Assembly (NCBI RefSeq): GCF_016802725.1
Contig: NC_052671.1
Coordinates: 12,900,435 to 12,964,434 of the forward strand
Source: Solenopsis invicta
Taxonomy: Eukaryota; Arthropoda; Insecta; Hymenoptera; Formicidae
Reading direction: 5' to 3'
Length of the DNA stretch: 64,000 nucleotides
Shown here in pieces: positions 25,204 through 38,000 of the stretch. Below the pieces are notes generated by a model. The model did not search any database, had not been told where the DNA came from, and saw nothing but the letters and a program-made list of their open reading frames with translations. How positions within the stretch are numbered: the stretch's first letter is position 1; every line of letters starts with the position of its first letter. The position numbers and the translations under genes were made by a program.

Positions 25204-26705
25204 AATTTGCAGAAATTGAATATTTTTTAAGATGTTAAGACTTTATTATGAAAAGATCGTTCTGTCCAAAATGAAAACAGAAAGTGACAGCAGAAATGGA
25301 AAATACATTTGATAGATTCATATGCCACAGGACTGTATAATGTCTGAATTTGTAATATGCATTAATAACGATTAATGAACTTGTAGCTGCCATAATATTA
25401 GTATGCGTGAATTAGCGATTCATAGAGACGACAATGCAGCGTGCATACGATCCACCTCGTGCGCTGTTTCTGGTTTCAATATATAAAGCACAAGTACCGA
25501 GAGCCTGCGCGTGCTCTCGCCGCCGAGATAACGAACGGTCTGTATTCTCGTTAGCGACCATGGCAGCCGTTAAGATAACAACGAGACACGACACTCACCG
25601 CGAGCGTACGCCAAGCGTGAAAAGAAGATTTAAGCTCGTCTTAGGACGGCATAAGTTTCATAAATTAATCCCCGGGACGGTGGGGACTCCATCGGTGCTG
25701 GATCACGTGGGACGGCAGGAGAGTATAATTTCATTTTGATACATAATTTAAGTTTGAGCTTTAACCGCGCTCGAAACTTGAGATTGCTCTCTCCCGCCTC
25801 TCCGTAACGATGATAAATTTAGGAATTAGTCGGGTGACAGGATGGTCCGATTTCGCTTCGCTGGGTATGGCGAGTAAGTGTTTAATGAAGTTGTAGAAGA
25901 CTCTCCATTTCTACGGTTCAGAGCGATAATTGCGTTTTATATACGCAAAATCATAATAACGTGCGTAAATAAATTTCAATTGTCAAAAACGAAACAAGAC
26001 AAAAAGGTAGTTGCACTGGTAAAGTTTCAAGATCTTATTTTTTTTTCCAGAAGAAGCAAATTAAAAAGGAAATATATTATAATTCAAGTTTTATGATAAT
26101 GAAGCTGTGATCTTGTAATTTCGAGGCTTTATCTTTGACTTAGTGTATTTAAGATCCCTACAACGGTCTTTTCAGAAAACTGGCTACGTCTAATTCCTAG
26201 TTTTCAAGATAGGGATAGAGCGAAATTACGACGTTATTACACGATGATTAATGTGGCACGTTAAAGATAAGATCTTTCCGAGGCAAAAGCGACTCTGATT
26301 GAATAATTAGCCACGCCCACTGGATTAATTTCAATTTAACATCGTGTTAAGTAGCGCGAGTGGTCGCATTTGCATGTTGTGCTACCTGCCGACTTATTTA
26401 GATAGCAATGGCTCAATATTATCGTTCTCGCGGAAAACTATTCTCGCAAATTAAGTAATTAAGTCTAGTTAACGCACGCTAATTAAAATCGCTCGCTTAC
26501 AAGAAGGGAACATACACGAACGAGATAATATATGCCAAACTGTACATTACGAGTACTTGTGTAATGAACATCAGCTTGTCGATATTACATCAATACAATT
26601 TTCGTTTTTATATGTTCTTTTATGAAATTTAAAATATTATGTTAAAACACGGCAACAGTGAAAATTGACGCTAATAGAAGAAATTCTTTAAAGGGACATT
26701 TTAGT
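25204..26705. other. Intron, GC-moderate patch 25400-25870
   Basis: No gene or repeat recognised. Frames are short and without similarity. Confidence 0.5.
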
Positions 26706-27178
26706 CATGGAGAAAAATTATTTTGCTATTGTAGCAAAATTGTCTTTGCTATTGCATATTTGTTGTGACAGTGACAAAATTTAGATGATTTAATTAATTT
26801 CAGAAGTTATTTGTTAGTAGAGCAGAATCCGTTTTGTTGCCAAAATAGAAACAAAAATTTGCTGAGTGTACTTGTCTGTACAATTAAGTTAATTTGCTAA
26901 TAAAGTAAAGTAATATATATTCTTATCAAGTACTTTTGTAATTAGAGCAAAAATATAGTTGCTTTAAACTAGTGCATACAAATGGGCTTATACTGGACTT
27001 AAGCCTGTGATTCGATGAATTTATTCTTACAACAAAATGATTTGTAGTTTTAGCAAACTTATATATAACAAATATTAAATAGGACTTTTAACTAGTTTCT
27101 TTGCCGTCCGCGTCTTAACTCACAAGTTTTGCTACAACAGCTTAAATCTGCTATGTTAGCAAATTATTTTTCTCCGTG
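26706..27178. mobile_element. Inverted-repeat element of about 470 bp
   Basis: The left end CATGGAGAAAAATTATTTTG matches the reverse complement of the right end, CAAATTATTTTTCTCCGTG. The interior repeats a TAGCAAA-type motif several times on both strands. No open frame worth noting and no clear target duplication. Confidence 0.5.
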
Positions 27179-27180
27179 CC

Positions 27181-27840
27181 GAGAGCGAAAAAGTTTACCT
27201 ATTTTTGGAAACTGCTTTTTCGAGGAAAACTGCTACACATATTTTTTTTACGCTTTTACACATCTACACGTGCGTATTTAGTAAACCTCTACGAATTTTG
27301 GCTAAATGTTTATTAGTTTTTTTGCCACATACATTTTTAAAGACGAGCACGTTTTTCAAGTTGGCTAGCATGATTTTTCAAAAACTACTGAAGCTGTTGA
27401 CTTTAACTTGCTTTCGTCTACATGTAAAATACGTGTATATTTATTACCCGAACTAAAATTATTGCGATAACTATAAATTAACTATTTTTTTACACATGTT
27501 AAGTTTAATCAGTTTTGTTAAAAAATCGATACTTGTTTTTTTAAAACCAAGTCATTTTAATAACTTGCAATATCTTTCCTATTTCAAGCGAAAAATATAT
27601 ATTTATTTTACATGTACAATAATTAAAGTTGACAGCTTCAGTTTTTAAGAAATCGCGTCAACTACTTTGAAAAATGCATTTCTTTTTAAATTTACATAAA
27701 ATTATGTGAAAGTTAATAAATATTTATTTATGTTAAAATTTGTAGATATTTATTAAATGTATAAATAAAAAGTAGAAGAATATATGCAGCAATTTTCTTT
27801 TAAAAAATTCGCAAAGATAAGGAAACCTTATCTGCGCTCT
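27181..27840. mobile_element. Fold-back element, family C, copy 2
   Basis: This aligns end to end with 11954-12596. Shared blocks include TTGGCTAAATGTTTATTA, GTTGGCTAGCATGATTTTTC, AAAAATCGATACTTGTTTTT, CATTTTAATAACTTGCAATA and TAGATATTTATTAAATGT. The inverted arms end in GAGAGCG (27181) and CGCTCT (27835-27840). It directly abuts the inverted-repeat element 26706-27178. No protein is encoded. Confidence 0.75.
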
Positions 27841-30800
27841 AGACTGGAATATCCACTTTTATAGTATCAAATTATATCCTATTTAAATAATTTTTAATCA
27901 TTTCAAGGGTTTTTGTTACTTCTACTCAATATGTCATTAATTTAATTAAAATAACAGGATTGAACAATTTAATTCAAGAAATATATTCAATTTGATTAAA
28001 GTTTAATTTATTATTTACATTTGGGTGCATATATTAATTTGGGTTAATTACTTTAAAACTAAGCAATTTAACCACAGAAATAGGTCGATTATATTGATTT
28101 TTTAATTACAAACTTTGTCGTTGAAAATAATAAATGTCGACACACACGTGAAAGTTAAAAATAAAAAAAAAGTTGGTTGAAAAATTTCATCTCTTAATAT
28201 TTAACAGTGTAGAGATTCACGAATTCCATCCAATTCGAAATCCTATTCACGTGAAAATATAAGCAACAATAATATTCGCTGTCCACGCTGCACCGAAAGC
28301 GTCAACGATAACGACGATCGTGATAACGACGATGACGCGGCTCACTTTGTAAGATGTGCCTTATAAGATATCCGTTCGTGCGCTGCTCTCTCGGCCGCTA
28401 TCCTCCCCGTTATTACAAACCCGAACGCGCGGCGAAAATGCAGATTTCTGCAATTTCTCATCCCGCGCCACGTCTTGCAACGTTCCATCGTTGCACCGAG
28501 CGCACGCTCTCGGTGCCCTCCCCGTGACATGCAGCAGCGTTTCCACGGTTAGTGAACTCCGGATTGGCTTCGCCGTGCAACCCCTCTCATCTCCCCATCG
28601 CGTTTACCGTCTGCAAACCATCCCCTCAATCTCGTGCTCGACATTTCCGCGGGAAAATACGGTCCCCGGTGTCGACTGTGACGTACCGTCAGGTCAGAAA
28701 CAGCGTCGCTCGTTTCGAGATTTCCACAGTGACGAATGGGAGCTCCTTCTCTCGACCCTCTTCGTATCTCGTTTTCACTCCTTTTCCGTACTTGTCTGCA
28801 GTGACTACCATTTGCCCCGACCGTAAGCTCCTTCGCTTTGACTGGTCCCCAGGGATAAAGTCAGCATTTTGTTAAAAGCAGCTTTACACGTAAACGCGGT
28901 GAGAAACTACATATTCCTCGTTATTAGTGCCGTGTTGTGGATAATACAACTTTATGAATCTTTAATCTATTTTAACAAATCCATTTAAGTTTTATAATAC
29001 GGGATTTTAATATTTACTTTTAATTTAAATTTGTTTATTTAATTGCTGCATTTTCCTCCGTTGATTTATTTGTCTTGTATAAGTTGACGTAAATCAAATT
29101 GTCAAATGCATGAAATGTATTTGTAAAAATTTCATACATTTTGACATTATTATTACAATTCGAGGAATATTAACACGCAATAATAATATATGTATCAATT
29201 TTTTGCATTACTTAGTATCATTTGAACACTGAATTGCTTGATTTTTTTTAAGACCGTGTTATTTATTCACTATGATAAATCGCGTTTTAAAAGGTCTCAG
29301 AATTGCAATTATTCAGAATTCCCAACATTTTTTCCGAGGTGAGTTAAATAATATATTAGAGACCGAAATTAGACACAATTCCCTAAGTCTCTGTTTAATC
29401 ATACGCGTTCTATCGTATTCTTCTTTTTATTTCTCCATTTCATCTACTCTATAATTCTTCCCTTATTCCGAGCCCCTTGGAGAATCTTCATAGGGATTTG
29501 TTTTCTCGCTCTGTTATAAAGAAAAGCGTTTGGGCAACCGTCAGACTAGACAGTAGACTAAAAGCCTTTTGTAGTAAAAAGTCCCCTGGGTAACTATCAG
29601 TGGCGTAATGTAGACTTTTGATATTTTAGAGTCCGCAGTTACTTCATACTCTACGCACTAACTTTATTGCTTAATGAAATATAAAATATTGATGAGATAT
29701 TTGTGCTGTAATTTAAAAGAGAGAGAGAGAGAGAGAGAGAAAATTGTCTTAAAAAAATTTAATCAAATTATAAGATAATTATGGACACTATTTTTTTAAT
29801 TATTATAGATACTGATTTTGCAGTTTCTTAATAACCATGCCAACTGCCCACTGGGAGTAAATTTGTAATAAAATTAAAACCTCTTGTCAGATATGCATAT
29901 GGTGACGGAGGCCAACATGTTGCATGAATAGTAGGAACGTCCGACGCTAATGTCACGACTCACTAACGATCGTACTATTACAGCGACCCAATGATTTAAT
30001 CGCGCGGCGCACGCCGAGAATAATCACAGATAATTATTTCTCGCGGAGGGCACATATATATCGTAAAATGTCACTTTCATGTAAGTGATCTTTGATGCAG
30101 CGCGTAGCTTTGCATTGACGCAGAATATCTCTATCTTGAGTCTCGCGAAAATAAGCGCTCTCAATGACGATATTTGATCGAGCAACCATGACCTTTCTAT
30201 ATTATTCATCACTACGATTTTATATCGTCAATCCTGCATCGTACGATATCTCTATTTTTGTAATTGCGTTTTAATCTTCTACGTAAGACAGGATCTTTTA
30301 AGGCACAGTCGATATTTCGATTGTAAATTTTTTTGGCGGGGCTCGCTATCCCCTCTTATAAAAAAAAACTTAATGATGTTGACATTGTGTGCGTACAAAG
30401 AAGTCTGTTTAGATTTAGATTGCTGACAATTTGTATCTTCAGCAAGTTAAATCTAAATTGTCGACCGCGTGTTTTAAACAAATAAATATTCAGTTTTTTT
30501 TTTGTATTTTATATGTTTTGACATTAATTTCAATAAATATACATGTACAAATTTTTATGTAAAAATATTTTTATAGAAAAATATATTTTCTGATGTTTTA
30601 TATTATTTTTTTCAGTAATGTTAGTAAATATTTTAAAGATAATTTTGTAGTGCTATGCTGTATATGACAAATTGATAGCGAGGAGCATTCTACATATTAT
30701 TATTAAAAGCTGTGCTACAGAATATTTCTGTTTTGGTATGTTATTTATTTTGATTTAAATAAAAAAAATTTTATGATTAATCTGCTATAAAAGTGATTTT

Positions 30801-31188
30801 ATTATTATTATTTTTTTTTAATATTTGACTTTTTACTCGTAAAAACTTAATTCTTGCTCAAATAAATCAACCTTTGTAAACCAATATCACTTATACTATG
30901 ATACCATCCTGTTAAGTATACATCCTCAAGTATTATACCAGAAGGGGACCTTTTCATTCATTCATAAAAGTTTAAAATTTTTAACCGATATCATGTTTTT
31001 TCAAAATTCTGATTTTAATTTAAATCTGTAAAAAACAAATAAAATACAAGACAATATTCTGTAATAGAGAATATACAACCTTTTTTCATTAAAAATAATT
31101 AGCTATCGATACTTTATGCAATTTGTTTTTGTATTTTTATACATATTTATTATAAACATCTTTCTTAAAGCAAATATGTTCATCTTTA
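27841..31188. other. Intron with CpG-rich island at 28260-28880
   Basis: The island keeps one 156-codon frame open on the plus strand (28356-28826). It is Ser/Arg/Pro-rich, without a domain, and is overlapped by open frames on the other strand. The remainder is AT-rich with a (GA)11. Confidence 0.45.
29719..29741 (+). repeat. (GA)11 microsatellite
   Basis: A pure GA run in AT-rich intron. Confidence 0.9.
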
Positions 31189-31391
31189 CACTGTGAAAAA
31201 AATGTTCGTAGTTCAAGTAAATATGTTATTAGGACCATTCAAGCAAATTATTTACTTTACACAAATAAATATTACTTCAAAGAAATAATATTTTCTACAA
31301 ACAAGTGATATTTATTTATGTAAAGTAAATAATTTGCTTGAATGGTCCTAATAACATATTTACTTGAATCACGAAAATTTTTTTCACAGTG
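31189..31391. mobile_element. TIR hairpin MITE, near-perfect palindrome, TA-flanked
   Basis: The element is 203 bp between TA at 31187-31188 and TA at 31392-31393. CACTGTGAAAAAAATGTTCG opens it and the reverse complement of CGAAAATTTTTTTCACAGTG closes it. The inner arm TCAAGTAAATATGTTATTAG plus GACCATTCAAGC is repeated inverted without visible change. Arm identity is much higher than in the other copies here, which suggests the most recent insertion. Confidence 0.88.
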
Positions 31392-34300
31392 TAAATGTTC
31401 AGAATGACAGCTGTACACATGCCAACATCTACTATGAATACTTCGCGGCAACACGATATGCGTTGAGAGATAATTGAGAGATCTCTGAAATGTTGCATTT
31501 GTAATATTACGAAATACAACACTGCAGAAGGATTTCGTAGATAAGATCTCAATCAAGATGGTTGCCGAAATAATTCAATTTCAACGTTTCAAAAAAAAAA
31601 AGATCTTATTACAAATGTGATGATACCTAATTAAAACGTTCAAATGTCTCTGCAATACAACTGAAATCTTCTGTTATCACAAGGTACATTTATAATAAGA
31701 TGCAATGTACCCTATTAATTCGGAACTACGTCATTCTGACAGAAATGATTAATTTTCTCCATTCTGTTAAGTACAATAACTGTCAGTTTTTATTGTATGC
31801 TCAACGAGAAACTGTCCCTGCATAATATATCTCACGGCAATAATTTTTATAGCCTTACACACATGGTCGACCAATGTCGCTGCATACGTAGTAGTCGGTA
31901 TATATTAGAAACTCCCCCTGTTTGTACAATACGCGTGACCATGCCCGGAACGATACGCGTTTCAACTGTAACCATCCCCGGCACCCAAAGGCTTACCCCA
32001 TGTTTATTCTAACCCCGGTGGCACCCTCGGGCAAGGGTTGCTTCTCAAACAGAATCGGTCACCGAGACGCTCACCACGCTCCCACCCTCCCGGGTGCACC
32101 CTTCTGGTTCTTCCACTCTGTCAAGACTTCGATCTGTGCGGCGCGCAAAGCGAAATTTCACGCAGTATTAAATTAACGCGCGGCACTGCGAATTCCTAAC
32201 GTGACTGAGTTTTGGTTCGGTTGGTGTACGCAGATCGAGGGGTAAACTTGGACCGTCGAAAGTAATTCGTGCGTTTATTTCGCATAGGCGCATTTGCTTA
32301 TATTTTCGAAGCTTTTTTGCTTAGACGTGTAATTTAATATTGACACGTCTAAGTGTAAAAAGTATATAAAAATTACATGTATAAATTTAATTTAATGCAT
32401 AAAAAATATACAAATGCGTAAAAAGTGACCAAGCGTTTTACACACTTTGGATTTATAGTGTGGAAAGGTTAGAATATAATTAGAATACAATTAGAACGTT
32501 AAAATAAATATAATATATTCATTGTCGATTTTTTTTTACTTTGAATAAGTTGGTTGAAAAGCAATATGCAAATGAAATATTTTTTCCATCTTTTATTTTA
32601 ATACTTGTGACAAATGCATACTGAACTTCTAAGAATTATTTTTTTGCACCTCTATTTTTTATTACTCTTATTTTCTTGCAATTTATGTAATATTTTAATT
32701 CCGGAGAGAGAGAAAAGAATATAACGAGATTAAATATAAATAAATACATAAGATTCAAACAAAAAATTTTTTAAGAAAAAGGAAAGAACACTGAATATTA
32801 ACAATTTTTCTTATCGTTTTTTATAAATGTTAATTTATTTTTATTTCATAATACATTATAATAAACGTTTTGTTTCGACCTACAATTGTGCAAGAAGTAT
32901 AAATACCATGAAAAAATATCATCAAGTAAAGAAGCTTTATCTTTTGAAAAAATTATTAACATTTACTCCATTTTATTTAGCTTATTTTTTGTTTACATAT
33001 ATGAGCAACAGAACAGACAACTTAAAATTTTAATCAGTTATGATACATGATATGATATATGATATGATATTTATTTTTTAATACCACGAATGTTATTCAC
33101 ACAAATAACTTATTAGTATATCGTATCTTCATGACGTTTTACAAATTAAATTCCTGAAAATCTGATCTATTTATAATACATACATTTATAATACTTGACA
33201 AAAAGTATAAAAGATAACATGTTTACTATATTTCGAAAAAGGCAAATTTATAGTAAAAATACTTTGTTATTATTTTTTATCGAGCTTATTCTATTTGTGA
33301 AATATCTTTTCTTCTTTTTTATTTATGCTTGCGAAAGAGTTCGTCTTGTAAATTTCAACTGATTGATTCGTTTAATAAACATGAAACACCAAAATATTCT
33401 AATTAGATGTTAATAAATTCCATTTTGTGAACTTTATGTATTATGCTAAAAGCGTAATAAATCGATGTAATTATATATCCCAGAGTTACAAATGTCCAGT
33501 CTAATCTGTTCTAATCCATTCATTTTAGAGCGATAAATGTATGAAGTACTTATCCACATTATTCTTATACCATTAACTTATGTAGATGTACGCACATGTC
33601 ACAAATCTATTGTCTCAGATAAAAATAAGCTCTAATTTCTCGCGGTACGATGTACACAATGGAGTGACTGCAAGTTGATTTGCGATATAAAAATATTTAA
33701 ATTGAAGTATCGCTCAAAACAATTCGCATTTCGAAAAACAATTATCACATTATCACATTACGAAATGATTATGAATGATTAATTTCACAAATATAAATAA
33801 TTAACGTATAATAAATTACTTGTCTCATGATTCACTATCGCTTGATACCTCTTAGATCTCTTCTTCCTTTCTTACACAACACCTACGAATACATAATTAA
33901 TTATGTCATTTGAATTGCATGCCATTCTCGACATTAATTCGTACACATATATGTTTTATTAAATTACAGCGAAAAAGTGAAAGAAGTCGACTCGTTTTGT
34001 ACCCGCATTCCGTTAATTAATGATGTGCGTATGTAAGATATATTTGTCCAAGTGTCTTTACAGAAATAATTGCTACCTCTAAATATCACAATAAGATAAT
34101 ACTTCTCATATTAGTCTTATTCTTACATGCAACATGAAACATGCGAGAGTTTCTCTGATAGATGTCATTGAATTGCTCATGAATCGTTAATTATAGCAAT
34201 TAGTTAACTGCATAGATTGACAAATTAATGTTGATTGTTCGTAAGTGTTGTTTGTAAGGCGCAAAAGGCGATGAGCGTTAGGAGGAGAATAAATGCGATA

Positions 34301-34903
34301 TTGTATAGAGCGATTCGCGATACCTCTTCGCTCGAGTACCAATGTTCAAATGATAGGGTTGTAACGTTATGTAAATACAACGCGCCACATACCGTAAAAT
34401 GCCAAGACCGTGTGCTGACTTGCCGTCGTTCCTTATTCGGTGGCTTACAAAATATATTTTCTTCAAATTCTGTCTCTCACGTTTTACAACATAATTTGAA
34501 TCGGCCCTTTTATGGTGTTACCTTAAATCTAATATTTACATATTATTACCGCATATCCGATATTTATTATTGTTTGATATTTATTGTATCATTATCTTAT
34601 ATTTACTATTACTGCATTTTAAATTTGATATTTGGAAAATAAAATTTACCTTTGTTTGGTTGGGAAAAGTATTTATGGAAAAACTAATTCATTATTCACT
34701 GTTACTTTTACTTCATTATCCGGTTTTTTTTAAATTTATATTATATCATTAATAGAATACAATTGTGTAATTTTTCATAAACCAATAATCGTGATTTTAT
34801 CATACTGAGTGAATAAAATTGAATCAACGTAAAAAGAATTGTAAAGATTTATTAGTGTGATTTATCGAAATGATTTACTATAAAATTTTGTTCCTTTTGA
34901 TTT
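31392..34903. other. Intron, GC-moderate patch 31890-32290
   Basis: The patch has CCCGGCACCC and GGTGGCACCCTCGGG-like sequence without a coding signal. The AT-rich remainder has a small ATGATATG repeat at about 33041-33071. Confidence 0.5.
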
Positions 34904-35003
34904 AAAAAAAATTGACAAAAGTAATAATAAATTAATTTTCTCTTTAAATCTCTACGAGAATTAAAAAGAAAATTAATTTATTATTACTTTTGTCAAATTT
35001 TTT
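34904..35003. repeat. 100-bp near-perfect hairpin
   Basis: Left AATTGACAAAAGTAATAATA plus AATTAATTTTCTCTTTAA mirrors right TTAAAAAGAAAATTAATTTA plus TTATTACTTTTGTCAAATT around a 13-base spacer. Only one or two mismatches are visible. It may be a minimal MITE, but I do not see clear TA duplications. Confidence 0.75.
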
Positions 35004-38000
35004 CGTGAATATTACACAGACCCAATTCTCACTCTGTTCACAGTGACGTTTCATTATAAAAATACGAGATTTAGAGAGGTCATATGAAGCGAAAATGAAA
35101 CTTGTTTTTAAATTTAAATTTAACATTATAGATTTATTAATTAAATTTTTAATTAAAAGAGAATAAAATTAATTAGAATAATGTTAAAAGTTCACAATAT
35201 TGGCTAACTGCTAATTGCAAAACATAGTACATAAGGAATCCAACAATAAGAAATCAACCGAAAAATCTATATCAATAATTAATGGAGCTCGATAACAGTT
35301 GATGGACATTAGTACCCCGGGACATAAGTATATTTACGACGTCTCATGATATATGCATTAATAAAAAAAAAATTATCACGCGTAATCTGGGGAAAATATT
35401 TACGTAACCGAATTGATGGATCCGCTACACTTTCTTACGGTGCAAATATTCCTAAAACTGGCCCTATTACGTTATCGACATCTCTCTTTTTTCCCGCTGC
35501 ACTTGTTAAGTAACCCGCTCGGCTGCGATTTTTATCTCGATCTAATAAATTCGTAGCGCGCCATAGAGAAATAATTACCGGTCGCCGGCGATTTATCCAG
35601 CGTAGTTGCGGCATAACGAGATCGATTTACAATCCTAGCGATGAGATATTCGCGACGTACATACGTGTTAATCCGGCCATGAAGCGCGGAGCTATCGGCG
35701 TTATCTATCTTAAAACTTAATCAATATTATTCAGCCGCAATAAACCAGTCTCGCGCTTCGCTTGTCGGGCTCAAAAGCAGCAATGACCTAAGCTAAAGCA
35801 GACATTGACAAGTCGTCGTCGTCGTCGTCAGCGTCGTAGTAGTCGTGACTTCGCACTCGAGATATCGTGTCGTCGAACGCAGAAGGGAAGTGTCGCGCTC
35901 GTGCTTCGCCAGTTCATTATATCACATTAATCGAGTGTCAGGGAATTGAATTTCTCGAGATGCCTCCGTATCGTTTCACAAGTACTTCCTTTAATGTACA
36001 CTGACAGCGATATAGAAGCTTTAAATGCATCAGCATCGCAGGTGAAATTCTCTGACGTGCCTTGCCACTTATCCTCGACGTAAAAATTTTATATCTAATA
36101 GAAGAACGAAAATAAATTTCTCTGTTTGAAATGTACAAATTGAAAGCGCTGCATTTTTACATATTTGAAAAATTATTACCTAAGCATAAGAGATACATTT
36201 ATAATTTTTATTTAGTTAAAGTATTATAGGAATATATTTAAATGTTAATCTAGCAAGAGAGCCATTGTCACTTTCGTATCAAATAACGATATTAGTCTGC
36301 TAACGACGTCAGTTTGTTATCTCAGAAGTGTTGTGTGTTTAAAGTATGTTAAATAAAAAAAGTGTGTTTTAATAAATATTTAAATATGAATACTTCATAA
36401 ATATTTAGAACCTTTAAATAAAAATATATAAATGTATTAAAAACGATGATTGGGATAAGATTTTAACTGTTATATAAACGCGCTATTTTTCGCGTTTGCC
36501 ATAAATTTTACTTGTCTTTAATATTTGCTAAGCTCAAAAATATTGCACGCTATCCGTCTGATCGTTCTGAGAACTTGTGAAATGAGCGCGTACGTCCGCG
36601 TTTGCGCCCGGACCGTAAAAGGTGCTTGAACCCGATACCGAAGTGCAAAGCTTTCCTCGCGTACTCGGCACACGTTAGCATATTCATTACTCGCCACTTA
36701 ACCGAGACTTAAACCTCCCGGAGCTTGCAGTGGGATCAGCACTATTAGTGTCTCTTCCTTCTCCCAGCCCTTTTCTTTGTGCCTCGCTCGGTCTTCTTCG
36801 CACCGCCCATCGACTCTTTCGTCACCTCGGAATACTCCCTCGGAATACGTCCCTCTTGCGGTCTTTGTGATGTTTGCTTTGTTTAATCACAAGTAGACTT
36901 CTAAGCCAGTCTTCGCGAGAAGGCGGAAGTCAGCGGATTTGCTAGTGAACTTACAGAAACGTGCTCCGCAAGTTTCATCTGTTCAACCATTTCCATTGTT
37001 TTTCTATTCAACTGGATTTTCTACGTTCGAAGAAGAGTGTTCTCATTTTTGAGAGAAACAAAAAAAAAAGAGTTACGTCAAAAGTTATATTATTTTGATT
37101 TCTTTTCCCAGTTGATTCGATTAGTTAAAATTGAACGCTGATAATAAAGAGACGTTTTTCTTCTCCTGACTTTTTATTACGTTGCGTCTTTTAAATCAAA
37201 GATTATATCATTCTCTCTCTAATTCTCACGCTGGCGGCGTTAACTAGTTTCTCGAAGTTAAACATGCAACAGCAGTTGCTGTAGCGGAAGAATGTGGGGC
37301 GATGCAATTTAGTTATAATCTAGTTTCGGACTAAGTCGTAAGTTTGTTAGTAAATTATAACGCGGTTGATAGCTAGCAGCGCTTATAGTTATCTATCACA
37401 CGAGCGTAAGACTCCTCAGTCACTTCACACAGGCAACTTCATCTTCACGAATAAAAAAGAAGTTTCACTTTGCTAAATTTAATGACCTCGCTGAACTAAA
37501 AACTTATAAAAAAAATTTATCGCGATGAAATGTTACAATGATATTCAATTTGACACAGTTCTGAAAAGCTGTCCAAGAAGAATCTTTTATATCTTCTAAA
37601 CATTATTTTCCGCTAAACTAAATCTCCCATCAAATAATCTTTCAATTTAGCTGGAAAGAACGTTAACTTTTTGTAAAAGGAAAAACCGATTTGCGAAGAT
37701 AAAATTACAAAACAAGAGCGATGATCAGGAAAGTGTGAGATGATCGACAGAAAGGATTTCTAGATTCAACGTTATTTCTTTTTTATGTACCATAAAATAA
37801 AATTGATGTAGGAACAATCATGATTATTGATTCGAGAACAATATTTTATTCTTATTGTTGGATGAAAAAATTCTCAAGTTTAGAATAAAATGAATCTTGT
37901 TGCTATCTCGTTACTTTTCTCAAACAAATTTATATTAGATAGTGGAAATTTGTAGCAATCTCATATTCTTAAATTAACAATACGATAAGTTGATCTGAAG

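Noticed and set aside
28356..28826. 156-codon plus frame
   Set aside because: Compositional Ser/Arg/Pro-rich product of a CpG-rich island, with opposite-strand frames open as well.
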